Part shown: positions 44,725 through 52,325 of the stretch, in pieces | Layout: each line of letters starts with the position of its first letter | Position numbering within the stretch: position 1 is the stretch's first letter | Source of the DNA: Microbulbifer mangrovi | Lineage (GTDB): Bacteria > Pseudomonadota > Gammaproteobacteria > Pseudomonadales > Cellvibrionaceae | Assembly (NCBI RefSeq): GCF_002009015.1 | Contig: NZ_LZDE01000345.1 | Span: 39,654-103,653, forward strand | DNA: 64,000 nt | Direction: 5' to 3' | Program-made: the position numbers and the translations under genes | Notes under the pieces: model-generated | The model's database searches: none | What the model was told of the DNA's origin: nothing | What the model saw: the letters and a program-made list of their open reading frames with translations, nothing else

Positions 44725-46401
44725 CTACAACTCATCCCCAACTGGCTGCTTTTCAGTTTTACGAAAAGCGGCAACGCACTCCAGCGTTACCAGAATCGCT
44801 GCTATCAACACCACCAGATCCAGGCTTAACAGGAACCAGTCTTCCTTGCGGTAAAACTCGTTCAACTGGATTAGCAGTGCCGCCAGGGTCATCATCAACA
44901 GAAATACCAGTGGCACCAGCGTGATCCACACCGGTCTTTTCAACCGCACCAGCATCACGGTGATCACCAGCAAAGTGAGCCCCGCCAGTAGCTGATTGGT
45001 GGTGCCGAACAGCGGCCAGATCAGCAAGCCGCCACTGCCATCGGCGCCGCCGGCACCGAAGGCGAGCAACACGCAGCAACCTACCGCCATCAGCGTGGCG
45101 GGCAGCGGTCTGCCGAGCCAGCGAATACCGTAGATTTCACCAAACTCCTGAAAGATGTAGCGCTGCAGGCGCAAGCCGGTATCCATGGTGGTGCCGGCAA
45201 ACAGGGCAGCCATTACCGTCAGCATGGTGCCAGATATCGCCGTATCGATGCCGACACCGCGATTCAGGATAACCGCACCACCGTCGACAAATGCCTGTAC
45301 GCCGCCCTGCCCGAATGCGCTATACACCGACTGCCAGTCTTCAAGAGAAGCAAAACCTGCACAGGCGGCGATGATCGCCGCCAGCGCCAGGGCGCCCTCA
45401 CCCACCGAGCCAAAGTAACCCACAAAGCGCGCATCAGTTTCGCGGTTGAGCTGTTTGGAAGTCGTCCCCGAGGCAACCAGCCCGTGAAAACCCGATATTG
45501 CTCCGCATGCAATGGTGACAAACAGCAACGGAATCAGCGGCGGCGCGCCTTCCGGTACATTGTGATTGAACATAGGTGCCACTACTTCCGGACTCCCGAT
45601 CAATACCGCGGCGTACAACAGGATCAGGCCCACAAACAGTTGCAGCCCGTTAATGTAATCCCGTGGCTGAAGCAGCACCCATACCGGCAGCAGGGATGCA
45701 ATGGCGGCGTAGGCAAACAGAATCAGGATCCAGGCGGCGCTGGCAGAAAGCCCGACCACTGTTTCCGGCAGGGAGACCGGCACGGACGGGCCGATAAAGA
45801 TCAATCCGTAGAGTGCCGCTACACCGAACAGGGAAACCAGCCCAAGATTGAATTTGAAGCGGTAAATAAGTTGGCCGATCAGCAGGGCGACCGCAATCGC
45901 CCCCCAAATGGGGACCACGGAGCCCGGATTTTTAATCAGCAATCCTGCGATCACCACACCGAAAACGGCATTGACCATCAGCAGGACCAGGAAGATGACG
46001 ATCATGAAAATACTGCGGGCGCGCTTGCCCACAACATGACCGGTCAGCGAGCCGATCGACAGGCCGCGGTTGCGCACGCTGGCCCAGATGGCCCCGCTAT
46101 CGTGTACGCCGGCGAAAAATACGGTACCGAAAACCACCCACAGGAACGCGGGCAGCCAACCCCAGATAACAGCGATGGCGGGCCCCACAATAGGTGCCGC
46201 ACCGGCAACGGAAGTGAAGTGATGCCCCCAGAGCACAAACTTGCTGGTGGGCACATAGTCCACCCCATCATCAAACTCATGCGCAGGAGTAACGAACTCG
46301 GGATCAAAACGATAGATACGGTCGGCAATAAACCGAGAATAGAAAAAATACCCGGCCGCCATACCCCCAAGACCGAGTACCATCAGAAGGATCGCATTCA
46401 T
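44725..46401 (-). CDS. cstA: Carbon starvation protein CstA (pyruvate/peptide transporter)
   Basis: A 558-residue membrane protein with about 15-16 helices. In Escherichia coli CstA and BtsT take up pyruvate, and older work linked CstA to peptide use. Family landmarks are the GHHFTSVAGAAPIVGPAIAV motif, GVHDSGAIWASVRN, TIACGAISGFHGLVASGTTS and LFGTTNQLLAGLTLL. It belongs to the shorter CstA group. It is first in a minus-strand operon with the Cys-Cys-tailed protein (72 bases downstream) and the ArsA-like ATPase. Confidence 0.9.
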   Translation of the reverse strand: MNAILLMVLGLGGMAAGYFFYSRFIADRIYRFDPEFVTPAHEFDDGVDYVPTSKFVLWGHHFTSVAGAAPIVGPAIAVIWGWLPAFLWVVFGTVFFAGVHDSGAIWASVRNRGLSIGSLTGHVVGKRARSIFMIVIFLVLLMVNAVFGVVIAGLLIKNPGSVVPIWGAIAVALLIGQLIYRFKFNLGLVSLFGVAALYGLIFIGPSVPVSLPETVVGLSASAAWILILFAYAAIASLLPVWVLLQPRDYINGLQLFVGLILLYAAVLIGSPEVVAPMFNHNVPEGAPPLIPLLFVTIACGAISGFHGLVASGTTSKQLNRETDARFVGYFGSVGEGALALAAIIAACAGFASLEDWQSVYSAFGQGGVQAFVDGGAVILNRGVGIDTAISGTMLTVMAALFAGTTMDTGLRLQRYIFQEFGEIYGIRWLGRPLPATLMAVGCCVLLAFGAGGADGSGGLLIWPLFGTTNQLLAGLTLLVITVMLVRLKRPVWITLVPLVFLLMMTLAALLIQLNEFYRKEDWFLLSLDLVVLIAAILVTLECVAAFRKTEKQPVGDEL

Positions 46402-46562
46402 GCCAACATTCCCTGTTATGCATTATTTCGCGGGCGCTGCGCCTTAAAGACTACAGGAAGACCACGGGACAAGCCGCGCATTCAGCACTGATACTAGCCC
46501 AGACGCGTTATACATCGTGGCAAACTGGCGCGATTACCTCCCTTTTGGCGCAAAAAATCCGG

Positions 46563-47267
46563 CTACCAGCTGCGGACTTTGCATTGCATCTCTATGCCGT
46601 CCACGCCCCAGGTGATTTTTGCCTCCCCCTGATGCTCCCAGATGATCTCGTTGCGGCCGCGATAACGAGTGCCGCTGGCGGTGGGTTCGATAAACATCAG
46701 GGATTCCTCACCCTTGTGCTCGGCCACTGCGGAGGGCGGCTCCGTCGGGTAATAGGTCGCCGTCACTTCGCTGCCGTCGCAGATATATGTGACAGGCCCC
46801 CGGCCGGGAACCAGCGCGTACCGCGCCTGTAGGGATGCAATCTGTCGCTTGTAGCTGTTTTCAGTACAGGCACGCCTGTCCTGCGCCTTCCAGCAGTCGT
46901 TGCGTCCTTTGATCCAGCCGCGTTGGCGCGCCTTGAAGTACCGGTCCTGCTGAGCTTTGTCCGTTTTTGCCGCCGCCGCAAAAACCTCCGCCATCTGCTG
47001 ATCCAGTTGCGCAAGCCCGCTGTCCGCGCAGATCAACTCTTCGATAGAACTGCTGAGTTGTTGATTGCAGTCGTAGGTGGGTTTGACCTCCCCTGGCGAG
47101 GATTCATTTTCAGATCCGGCGGTAACTGGCCGTGGCTGCTCTGAGGCCCCGCTTCCAGAAGACTGGGGTTCGGAAGCCTGCGGCGGTGTCGAATCACTCT
47201 TGCTGCACCCCGTCGCGGAAACTGCGAAAACCAGTGAAAACAGGATTGAGCGTCGTAGATTCAACAT
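46563..47267 (-). CDS. Lysozyme-inhibitor lipoprotein: LprI domain fused to MliC domain
   Basis: A 234-residue lipoprotein with a lipobox VSATGC (lipidated C21), a Ser/Pro/Glu-rich linker, an LprI (DUF1311) domain at about residues 65-150 (YDCNQQLSSSIEELICADSG and RQRGWIKGRNDCWKA) and a C-terminal MliC domain (YICDGSEVTATYYPTEPPSA, SLMFIEPTASGTRY, IIWEHQGEAKITWG). Both domains inhibit c-type lysozymes, so this is likely a defence of the cell wall against eukaryotic lysozymes. It is anchored probably in the outer membrane. Each domain keeps its paired cysteines. Confidence 0.85.
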   Translation of the reverse strand: MLNLRRSILFSLVFAVSATGCSKSDSTPPQASEPQSSGSGASEQPRPVTAGSENESSPGEVKPTYDCNQQLSSSIEELICADSGLAQLDQQMAEVFAAAAKTDKAQQDRYFKARQRGWIKGRNDCWKAQDRRACTENSYKRQIASLQARYALVPGRGPVTYICDGSEVTATYYPTEPPSAVAEHKGEESLMFIEPTASGTRYRGRNEIIWEHQGEAKITWGVDGIEMQCKVRSW

Positions 47268-47291
47268 GCCGGACCTCCCGAAAAATAAAAA

Positions 47292-48515
47292 TCAGATCAC
47301 ACCGTCCCGTCGCAGTTGCGCAATTTCGTCGGCGCTGAGTGACAACATTGTCTCCAGCGTTTCGTCGGTATGCGCCCCGAGCGTGGGCGGCGCGTTTTCA
47401 TATTCCAGCGCGGATTCGGAAAAGCCGACGGGATTGCGCACGGTTTTCACCCTACCCGCAGTGGGGTGCTGCTGCTCCACCACCATGCCTCTCGCCTGCA
47501 CCTGGGGATCGGCGAAAACCTGCTCCAGGTTATTGATTGGTCCACAGGGTACGTGGGCATCACTCAACTTCTCCAGCCACCAGGCCGCGGGTTTCTCCTG
47601 CGTAGCCCGCTCTATCAGCGGAACCAATGTCTCCCGCGCCCCTACCCTCGCAGAATTGGTCGCGTAAGCCGGATCCTCGGCAATGCTATCGAGTCCGGCA
47701 ATACTGCAAAATTTCTTGAACTGGGCATCGTTACCCACCGCGAGCATGAAGTAGCCATCATTGGCAGGCACCGCCTGATAGGGAACAATATTCGGGTGGG
47801 CGGTGCCCTGGCGTTGCGGACTGACTCCGGATGTGAGGAAATTCTGGGCCTGGTTGGCAAGCCAGGCGACCTGGGTATCCAGCAGGGCCAGGTCGATCTG
47901 CTGCCCCTCCCCGGTTCTGTCCCGATGAATGACCGCTGCCAGCACACCGGAAACCGCATACATACCGGTCATCAGGTCGGCCACGGCCACGCCCACTTTC
48001 TGCGGGCCGGCCCCTGGCTGCCCCTCGGGCACACCGGTCAGGCTCATCAGCCCTCCCATACCCTGAATCATCGCATCGTAACCTGCGCGCGCCGCGTACG
48101 GGCCGGTCTGTCCAAAGCCGGTAATGGAGCAGTAGATGATTTTAGGATTGATCGCCCTGATTGACGGGTAGTCCAGGCCGTATTTTTTGAGACCGCCCAC
48201 CTTGTAGTTTTCCAGCACTATGTCGCACTGCGCGGCGAGCTGCTTGATCAGCGCCTGCCCACGTGGCTGAGTGATATCCACGGTAATCGATTTTTTACCG
48301 CGGTTGGCACTCAGGTAATAGGCGGCCTCGCCTGTTTCATTGCCATCGCCATCTTTGAGGAAGGGAGGCCCCCAGTGTCGCGTATCGTCCCCTTTTCCGG
48401 GGCGCTCGACCTTAATCACTTCCGCTCCAAAATCCGCCAGCACCTGGCTCGCCCAGGGGCCTGCGAGTATGCGGCTGAGATCCAGGACTTTTAAATGTGC
48501 GAGAGGGCCGGCCAT
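47292..48515 (-). CDS. CaiB/BaiF family CoA-transferase
   Basis: A 407-residue type III CoA-transferase moving CoA between carboxylic acids in the cytoplasm. The start at 48515 (MAGPLAHLKVLDLSRI) is the normal beginning of the family; the frame extension to 48578 is basic and unrelated. Motifs are ILAGPWASQVLADFGAEVIK, NRGKKSITVDI, VLENYKVGGLKKYGLD and the probable catalytic Asp in AGYDAMIQGMGG. The substrate cannot be told by sequence; succinyl-CoA:dicarboxylate transfer (for example glutarate) would fit gcdH at 62.7 kb but is speculative. Confidence 0.87.
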   Translation of the reverse strand: MAGPLAHLKVLDLSRILAGPWASQVLADFGAEVIKVERPGKGDDTRHWGPPFLKDGDGNETGEAAYYLSANRGKKSITVDITQPRGQALIKQLAAQCDIVLENYKVGGLKKYGLDYPSIRAINPKIIYCSITGFGQTGPYAARAGYDAMIQGMGGLMSLTGVPEGQPGAGPQKVGVAVADLMTGMYAVSGVLAAVIHRDRTGEGQQIDLALLDTQVAWLANQAQNFLTSGVSPQRQGTAHPNIVPYQAVPANDGYFMLAVGNDAQFKKFCSIAGLDSIAEDPAYATNSARVGARETLVPLIERATQEKPAAWWLEKLSDAHVPCGPINNLEQVFADPQVQARGMVVEQQHPTAGRVKTVRNPVGFSESALEYENAPPTLGAHTDETLETMLSLSADEIAQLRRDGVI

Positions 48516-48735
48516 AGTTTTACCCTGTGTATGCCTGCGTGTAAGAATTAAAACGTGATCACAAATCACAGGGCGCAAACATTAACAGATTTGGAACTGA
48601 TTGGTCTAAATTCGCTGGTCACTTACATTTCCAGACCACTGCCAGACAAGTGTCCTGTGTAAACCAGTGTAGGCCGCGGATGCCGCATACAATGAACCGA
48701 CTCCACAATACGAAGAACAACCAACGGAGACAGCC

Positions 48736-49086
48736 ATGAACACCCCTAAAGCCGAAACCGGGTCCGACAGCAAAACCGCGGACACCCCGCAGTTCGACTC
48801 CTTCAAGGCGTTTTACCCGTTCTACCTGAACGAGCACAGCAACCTCATCTGTCGACGCCTCCACTTTGTCGGCACCGCGCTGGTGATTGGCCTTCTAATT
48901 ACGGCACTCGTCACACAACGCTGGGGACTGTTGGCGGTGTTGCCCGTTGCCGGCTACGGATTCGCCTGGGCGGGCCATTTCTTCTTCGAGCACAACCGCC
49001 CCGCCACCTTCAAAAACCCCTTTTATTCCCTGTGGGGCGATTTCGTCATGTTCAAGGATATGTTGCTGGGCCGAATTGAACGCTAG
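48736..49086 (+). CDS. DUF962 / Mpo1-like membrane protein
   Basis: A 116-residue protein with a soluble N-terminus, the conserved YLNEHSNLICRRLHFVGT segment, two hydrophobic helices and the conserved GHFFFEHNRPATFKNPFY motif. The His residues match the Fe-binding pattern of the DUF962/Mpo1 family, whose yeast member is a dioxygenase acting on 2-hydroxy fatty acids. Bacterial roles are unknown. GGAG lies about 8 bases before the ATG. Its end overlaps the convergent regulator gene by 4 bases. Confidence 0.85.
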   Translation: MNTPKAETGSDSKTADTPQFDSFKAFYPFYLNEHSNLICRRLHFVGTALVIGLLITALVTQRWGLLAVLPVAGYGFAWAGHFFFEHNRPATFKNPFYSLWGDFVMFKDMLLGRIER

Positions 49087-50519
49087 CGCTTGGTCTGGCC
49101 CAGGCTGAGCCCAAATTTACGCAATTTATTGGCAACAGCGGTGTGGGAAATTCCCAGCCGCTGTGCAAGCTCCCGGGTAGAGTGGCGTCCAGGGCCAAGT
49201 GCTTCCAGCAACTCTACAAGAATCGCCCGCTCCACCTTTTCCATCTGTTCCGGCAGGGACAGCCCCCGCCCCCAATCCCGCCAGGGCAACTGCGCACTTG
49301 CAGGCGCCAGGGGCAGATCCTCGGGAGTCACAGTAGCGCCACCACGACCCTGCATATGCGCCAGCGCCGCGCTAAGGCAGTCGGACAACCCCGCGAAATT
49401 CGTCGGCCAATCCTGTAACGCCAGGGCGTGGGCCGCGGTGGAATCCAGGGCGACAGCCGAGTCCTCCAGTATCAATTCGATAAACCCTGCGAGTGCCGGA
49501 CGCATGGCCCGGAGTGGCGGCAAGGTAATCTGCTGGGGCTCCAGCAACTGGCGCAATGGCAACGCCAGAGCGGCAAGCGAAGTGGCGGAAAAAACCAGGC
49601 GCGGGCGAACTTTCCCGCGCAGAATACAGTCCGCGAGAGACTGCTGTCGGGGAGCGGGTACGAGGTCCACATCATCCAGTAACACCATGGTGTCAACGGG
49701 CAACGCCAGTAAATCTTCCAGCTGGCGTGGGCCGAAATCCTTACCGGCATATTCGTGAAGCCGTCCCCGGGCCGCGATCGGACTCAGGTAGTAGGCCGCT
49801 CTTGCAAAGGTGCTCTTGCCGGCGCCGTTCTCACCGCAGATCAGCAGCGGTTCACCTAGCGGCGCCATCTGCTGCAGTCGCAGGCAGCTGTCCCGGCGCC
49901 TGTCGAGGTCCCACAAAATCTGTTGCGGTGGCGCCTCCTGGGCGGTGGAATCCTCCCTCGCCTGCAGAGTAAGTACCGCCCCGGCAAGAGAGGCCACCGC
50001 CCCCGGGGCCTCTGCCAACGTGATGGGCGACCAGTCCACCACAAACTCCTGCCCCCGCACCGTGACCGGAAACCCGTATCGCGGCGCAGTAATCCCGCGC
50101 AGCAGTTCCGCCAGCTGAAGGCGCGGCATAAATCGCTGCAGTGCCATTCCAGCCACCTGGCTGTGGCTCACCCCAAAGACCCTTGCCGCCGCCTGATTGG
50201 CGGCCACGATAAGACCATCTCTGTCCACAGAGAGTACCGGATAGGACACATGCCGCAGCAGCGTATCCAGTTCAAAATGGCGTCGCTCCGAGGGAATCAG
50301 TTCGATTCGGCGCACCTGTCGCACACCGCGCACCCGGTAAAGTGACTTTTCGATGGACTGGTACTGGGCCACCAGCAGACCGGGCGCGGACAGGTAGACC
50401 TTATCTCCGCTGTCGCCGCCGATCTCACCGGATCTCACATTAACGCGATAGTCTGAGAATATTGACATGATTTCTTGCAATATTCCCACACGATCACTGC
50501 AGGTTATCTCTACTCTCAT
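49083..50519 (-). CDS. TyrR/PhhR-like aromatic amino acid regulator
   Basis: A 478-residue regulator with the TyrR layout: an ACT domain (1-75; VEITCSDRVGILQEI), a PAS domain (about 80-190), an AAA+ domain (about 195-400) with Walker A GENGAGKST and a Walker B-like VLLDDVD, and a C-terminal helix-turn-helix (STRELAQRLGISHTAVANKL). The AAA+ domain is reduced and lacks the GAFTGA loop needed to contact sigma-54, so it should act on sigma-70 promoters as repressor or activator, like E. coli TyrR. It is divergent from phhA, and a perfect TyrR box starts 9 bases upstream of its own start. Confidence 0.85.
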   Translation of the reverse strand: MRVEITCSDRVGILQEIMSIFSDYRVNVRSGEIGGDSGDKVYLSAPGLLVAQYQSIEKSLYRVRGVRQVRRIELIPSERRHFELDTLLRHVSYPVLSVDRDGLIVAANQAAARVFGVSHSQVAGMALQRFMPRLQLAELLRGITAPRYGFPVTVRGQEFVVDWSPITLAEAPGAVASLAGAVLTLQAREDSTAQEAPPQQILWDLDRRRDSCLRLQQMAPLGEPLLICGENGAGKSTFARAAYYLSPIAARGRLHEYAGKDFGPRQLEDLLALPVDTMVLLDDVDLVPAPRQQSLADCILRGKVRPRLVFSATSLAALALPLRQLLEPQQITLPPLRAMRPALAGFIELILEDSAVALDSTAAHALALQDWPTNFAGLSDCLSAALAHMQGRGGATVTPEDLPLAPASAQLPWRDWGRGLSLPEQMEKVERAILVELLEALGPGRHSTRELAQRLGISHTAVANKLRKFGLSLGQTKR

Positions 50520-50527
50520 ACCGCAAA

Positions 50528-50545
50528 TGTAAACTTTTATTTACA
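50528..50545. promoter_or_regulatory. Perfect TyrR box
   Basis: TGTAAA-CTTTTA-TTTACA matches the TyrR consensus TGTAAA-N6-TTTACA at every fixed position. It lies 9 bases upstream of the regulator start and 143 bases upstream of phhA, so one site could control both genes. Confidence 0.8.
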
Positions 50546-50687
50546 AAAAGTGTAGCTCCAACCCCAACGCCACATCGCATTCTGCGCCCCACCCACTGCC
50601 ATACGACGCTCGGAGTGTCTAAGAATAGAGAGAAGATAAAAACAGACGAGGCGGCATCTGAACCGCCCGCGCACTCAGGAGATCCTC

Positions 50688-51488
50688 ATGAGCAGTGATA
50701 AAAAGCCCAGCAAGTACGTCGCCCGAGAACCGGACGCCGACGGCTTTATCGAGTACACCGCGCTGGAACACGACACCTGGCGACGCCTGATTGAGCGCCA
50801 GTTGGAGGTGGTGCCCGGACGCGCTTGCGACGAGTATCTGCACGGTCTGGAACTGCTCGACCTCCCCCGCGACCGTATCCCGCAGCTGGCCGAGGTCAGT
50901 GATGTACTGCGCAGAGAAACAGGCTGGGAATGCGCCCGGGTGCCTGCCCTGATCGGATTCGAAACCTTCTTCCGCTTGCTGTCCGAGCGCAAATTCCCGG
51001 TCGCCACGTTCATCCGCACGCCCGAGGAGTTCGACTACCTCCAAGAGCCGGATATCTTCCACGAGATCTTTGGCCACTGCGCCATGCTCACCAATCCCGC
51101 ATTCGCCAATTTCACCCAGAAATACGGCGAACTGGGCCTCAAGGCCTCTCCCAAGGAGCGCGCCTACCTTGCCCGGCTCTACTGGTTCACGGTCGAATTT
51201 GGCCTGATGAACACCGAAGACGGCCTGCGCATCTACGGCGGCGGCATCCTATCCTCCCCCAAGGAGACGCTGTACGCACTCAGCGACGCACCCATTCGCG
51301 CACCCTTCGAGGTGGTCGACGCCCTGCGCACCCCATACCGGATCGATATCGTGCAGCCGATCTACTACGTGCTCGACCAGCTTGAAACACTGCAGCAACT
51401 CACCGAGATTGACCTGATGGCGCGTGTGCGCGAGGCCATGGCCGCGGGCCTCTACGAACCCCTGTTCCCGCCGAAGGAAGCCGCATAA
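50688..51488 (+). CDS. phhA: Phenylalanine-4-hydroxylase
   Basis: Converts phenylalanine to tyrosine with tetrahydropterin and O2, starting aromatic amino acid catabolism. The 266 residues form the bacterial single-domain enzyme. The iron ligands are H125 and H130 (FHEIFGHCAM) and E170 (FTVEFGL). YIDIVQP-type end motifs and RIYGGGILSS are typical. AGGAG lies about 7 bases upstream of the ATG. No pterin carbinolamine dehydratase (phhB) gene follows, which is unlike many gammaproteobacteria. Regulation by the divergent TyrR-like protein is likely. Confidence 0.95.
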   Translation: MSSDKKPSKYVAREPDADGFIEYTALEHDTWRRLIERQLEVVPGRACDEYLHGLELLDLPRDRIPQLAEVSDVLRRETGWECARVPALIGFETFFRLLSERKFPVATFIRTPEEFDYLQEPDIFHEIFGHCAMLTNPAFANFTQKYGELGLKASPKERAYLARLYWFTVEFGLMNTEDGLRIYGGGILSSPKETLYALSDAPIRAPFEVVDALRTPYRIDIVQPIYYVLDQLETLQQLTEIDLMARVREAMAAGLYEPLFPPKEAA

Positions 51489-51526
51489 GGCTTCAGGACA
51501 ATTTTCCAACATACCCCTGTTGTTTG

Positions 51527-51549
51527 GCCGGGCATTGCCCGGCTTTTTT
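51527..51549 (+). terminator. Rho-independent terminator of phhA
   Basis: GCCGGGC and GCCCGGC pair around ATT, followed by six Ts, 38 bases after the phhA stop. Confidence 0.9.
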
Positions 51550-51783
51550 GATCCCCCTGTTCGCGCGTCCAGGCACCAGAGAATAATTCCACTACTGATG
51601 CCGCTGAACTGAGATTATCGTTACGGGCAAGACAAGGGGCACGGTAAAGGATTCTTTTGCAGCCAGTGAAAGTCGGATCCCGCCGCGCCCGCCAAAATCA
51701 CTGGGGTATTTTGTTGCTAAGGAGAGCCGCCTGAACGACTCCAATGGAACACATCCCCGCGTTTTCGGGAGATTAGTAGCACT

Positions 51784-52254
51784 ATGTCCTCACTCGATGC
51801 GATTGATCGACAACTTCTTGCCATACTTCAATCTGATGTTAGTCTCTCCATCGAAGAGCTGGCCGAGCGCGTGGGCCTCACCAAGACCCCGTGCTGGCGC
51901 CGGATTCAGAAATTGGAGAAGAGCGGCATCATCCGCCGGAAAGTTGCCCTGCTGGATGCAGAAGTACTCGGCCTGCCGGTATCTGTGTTCGCCCAGGTAA
52001 AAACCAATCAGCACAGCGCGGAATGGGCGGAGTCCTTTTCCAACGCGATGGCAGATTTACCGGAAGTGGTGGACTGTTACCGTATGGCGGGAGACTACGA
52101 CTACATTCTCAGGGTCGTGGTCAGCGATGTAGCCTCCTATGATCGCTTTTATAAAAAGCTGATCGCCCACTCGGGGATTTCCGACGTGGCTTCCAATTTC
52201 GCTATGGAGCAGATCAAAAGCACTACGCAACTGCCCATACCGCCGGGAGATTAA
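51784..52254 (+). CDS. Lrp/AsnC-family transcriptional regulator
   Basis: A 156-residue regulator with an N-terminal helix-turn-helix (LDAIDRQLLAILQSD, SIEELAERVGLTKTPCW) and a C-terminal RAM effector domain (VDCYRMAGDYDYILRVVVSD). Such proteins sense amino acids as octamers. It is followed 71 bases downstream by a class V PLP enzyme on the same strand, with a strong hairpin between. Control of that gene and of neighbouring amino acid genes is probable. A GGGAG motif sits rather far (about 14 bases) from the start. Confidence 0.9.
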   Translation: MSSLDAIDRQLLAILQSDVSLSIEELAERVGLTKTPCWRRIQKLEKSGIIRRKVALLDAEVLGLPVSVFAQVKTNQHSAEWAESFSNAMADLPEVVDCYRMAGDYDYILRVVVSDVASYDRFYKKLIAHSGISDVASNFAMEQIKSTTQLPIPPGD

Positions 52255-52282
52255 ACCCGCAGCTCAATTACTGTTTTAGCCA

Positions 52283-52307
52283 TGCCCGCGGGCGATCCCC
52301 GCGGGCA
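52283..52307 (+). promoter_or_regulatory. Perfect 10-bp hairpin between the Lrp-type gene and the PLP enzyme gene
   Basis: TGCCCGCGGG pairs with CCCGCGGGCA around CGATC, ending 18 bases before the next start codon and just before its GAGG ribosome binding site. There is no T-run. It could limit expression of the second gene, act as an internal processing site, or be a DNA operator. Confidence 0.45.
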
Positions 52308-52325
52308 CAGTAGATTGAGGTAGCC

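Noticed and set aside
45484..46491. A 335-codon plus-strand frame
   Set aside because: Antisense to cstA; its composition (Gln, His, Arg-rich, no hydrophobic core) is typical of a shadow frame.
50546..50687. Possible sigma-54 promoter for phhA
   Set aside because: No TGGCAC-N5-TTGC-like element is visible, and the regulator lacks the GAFTGA loop.
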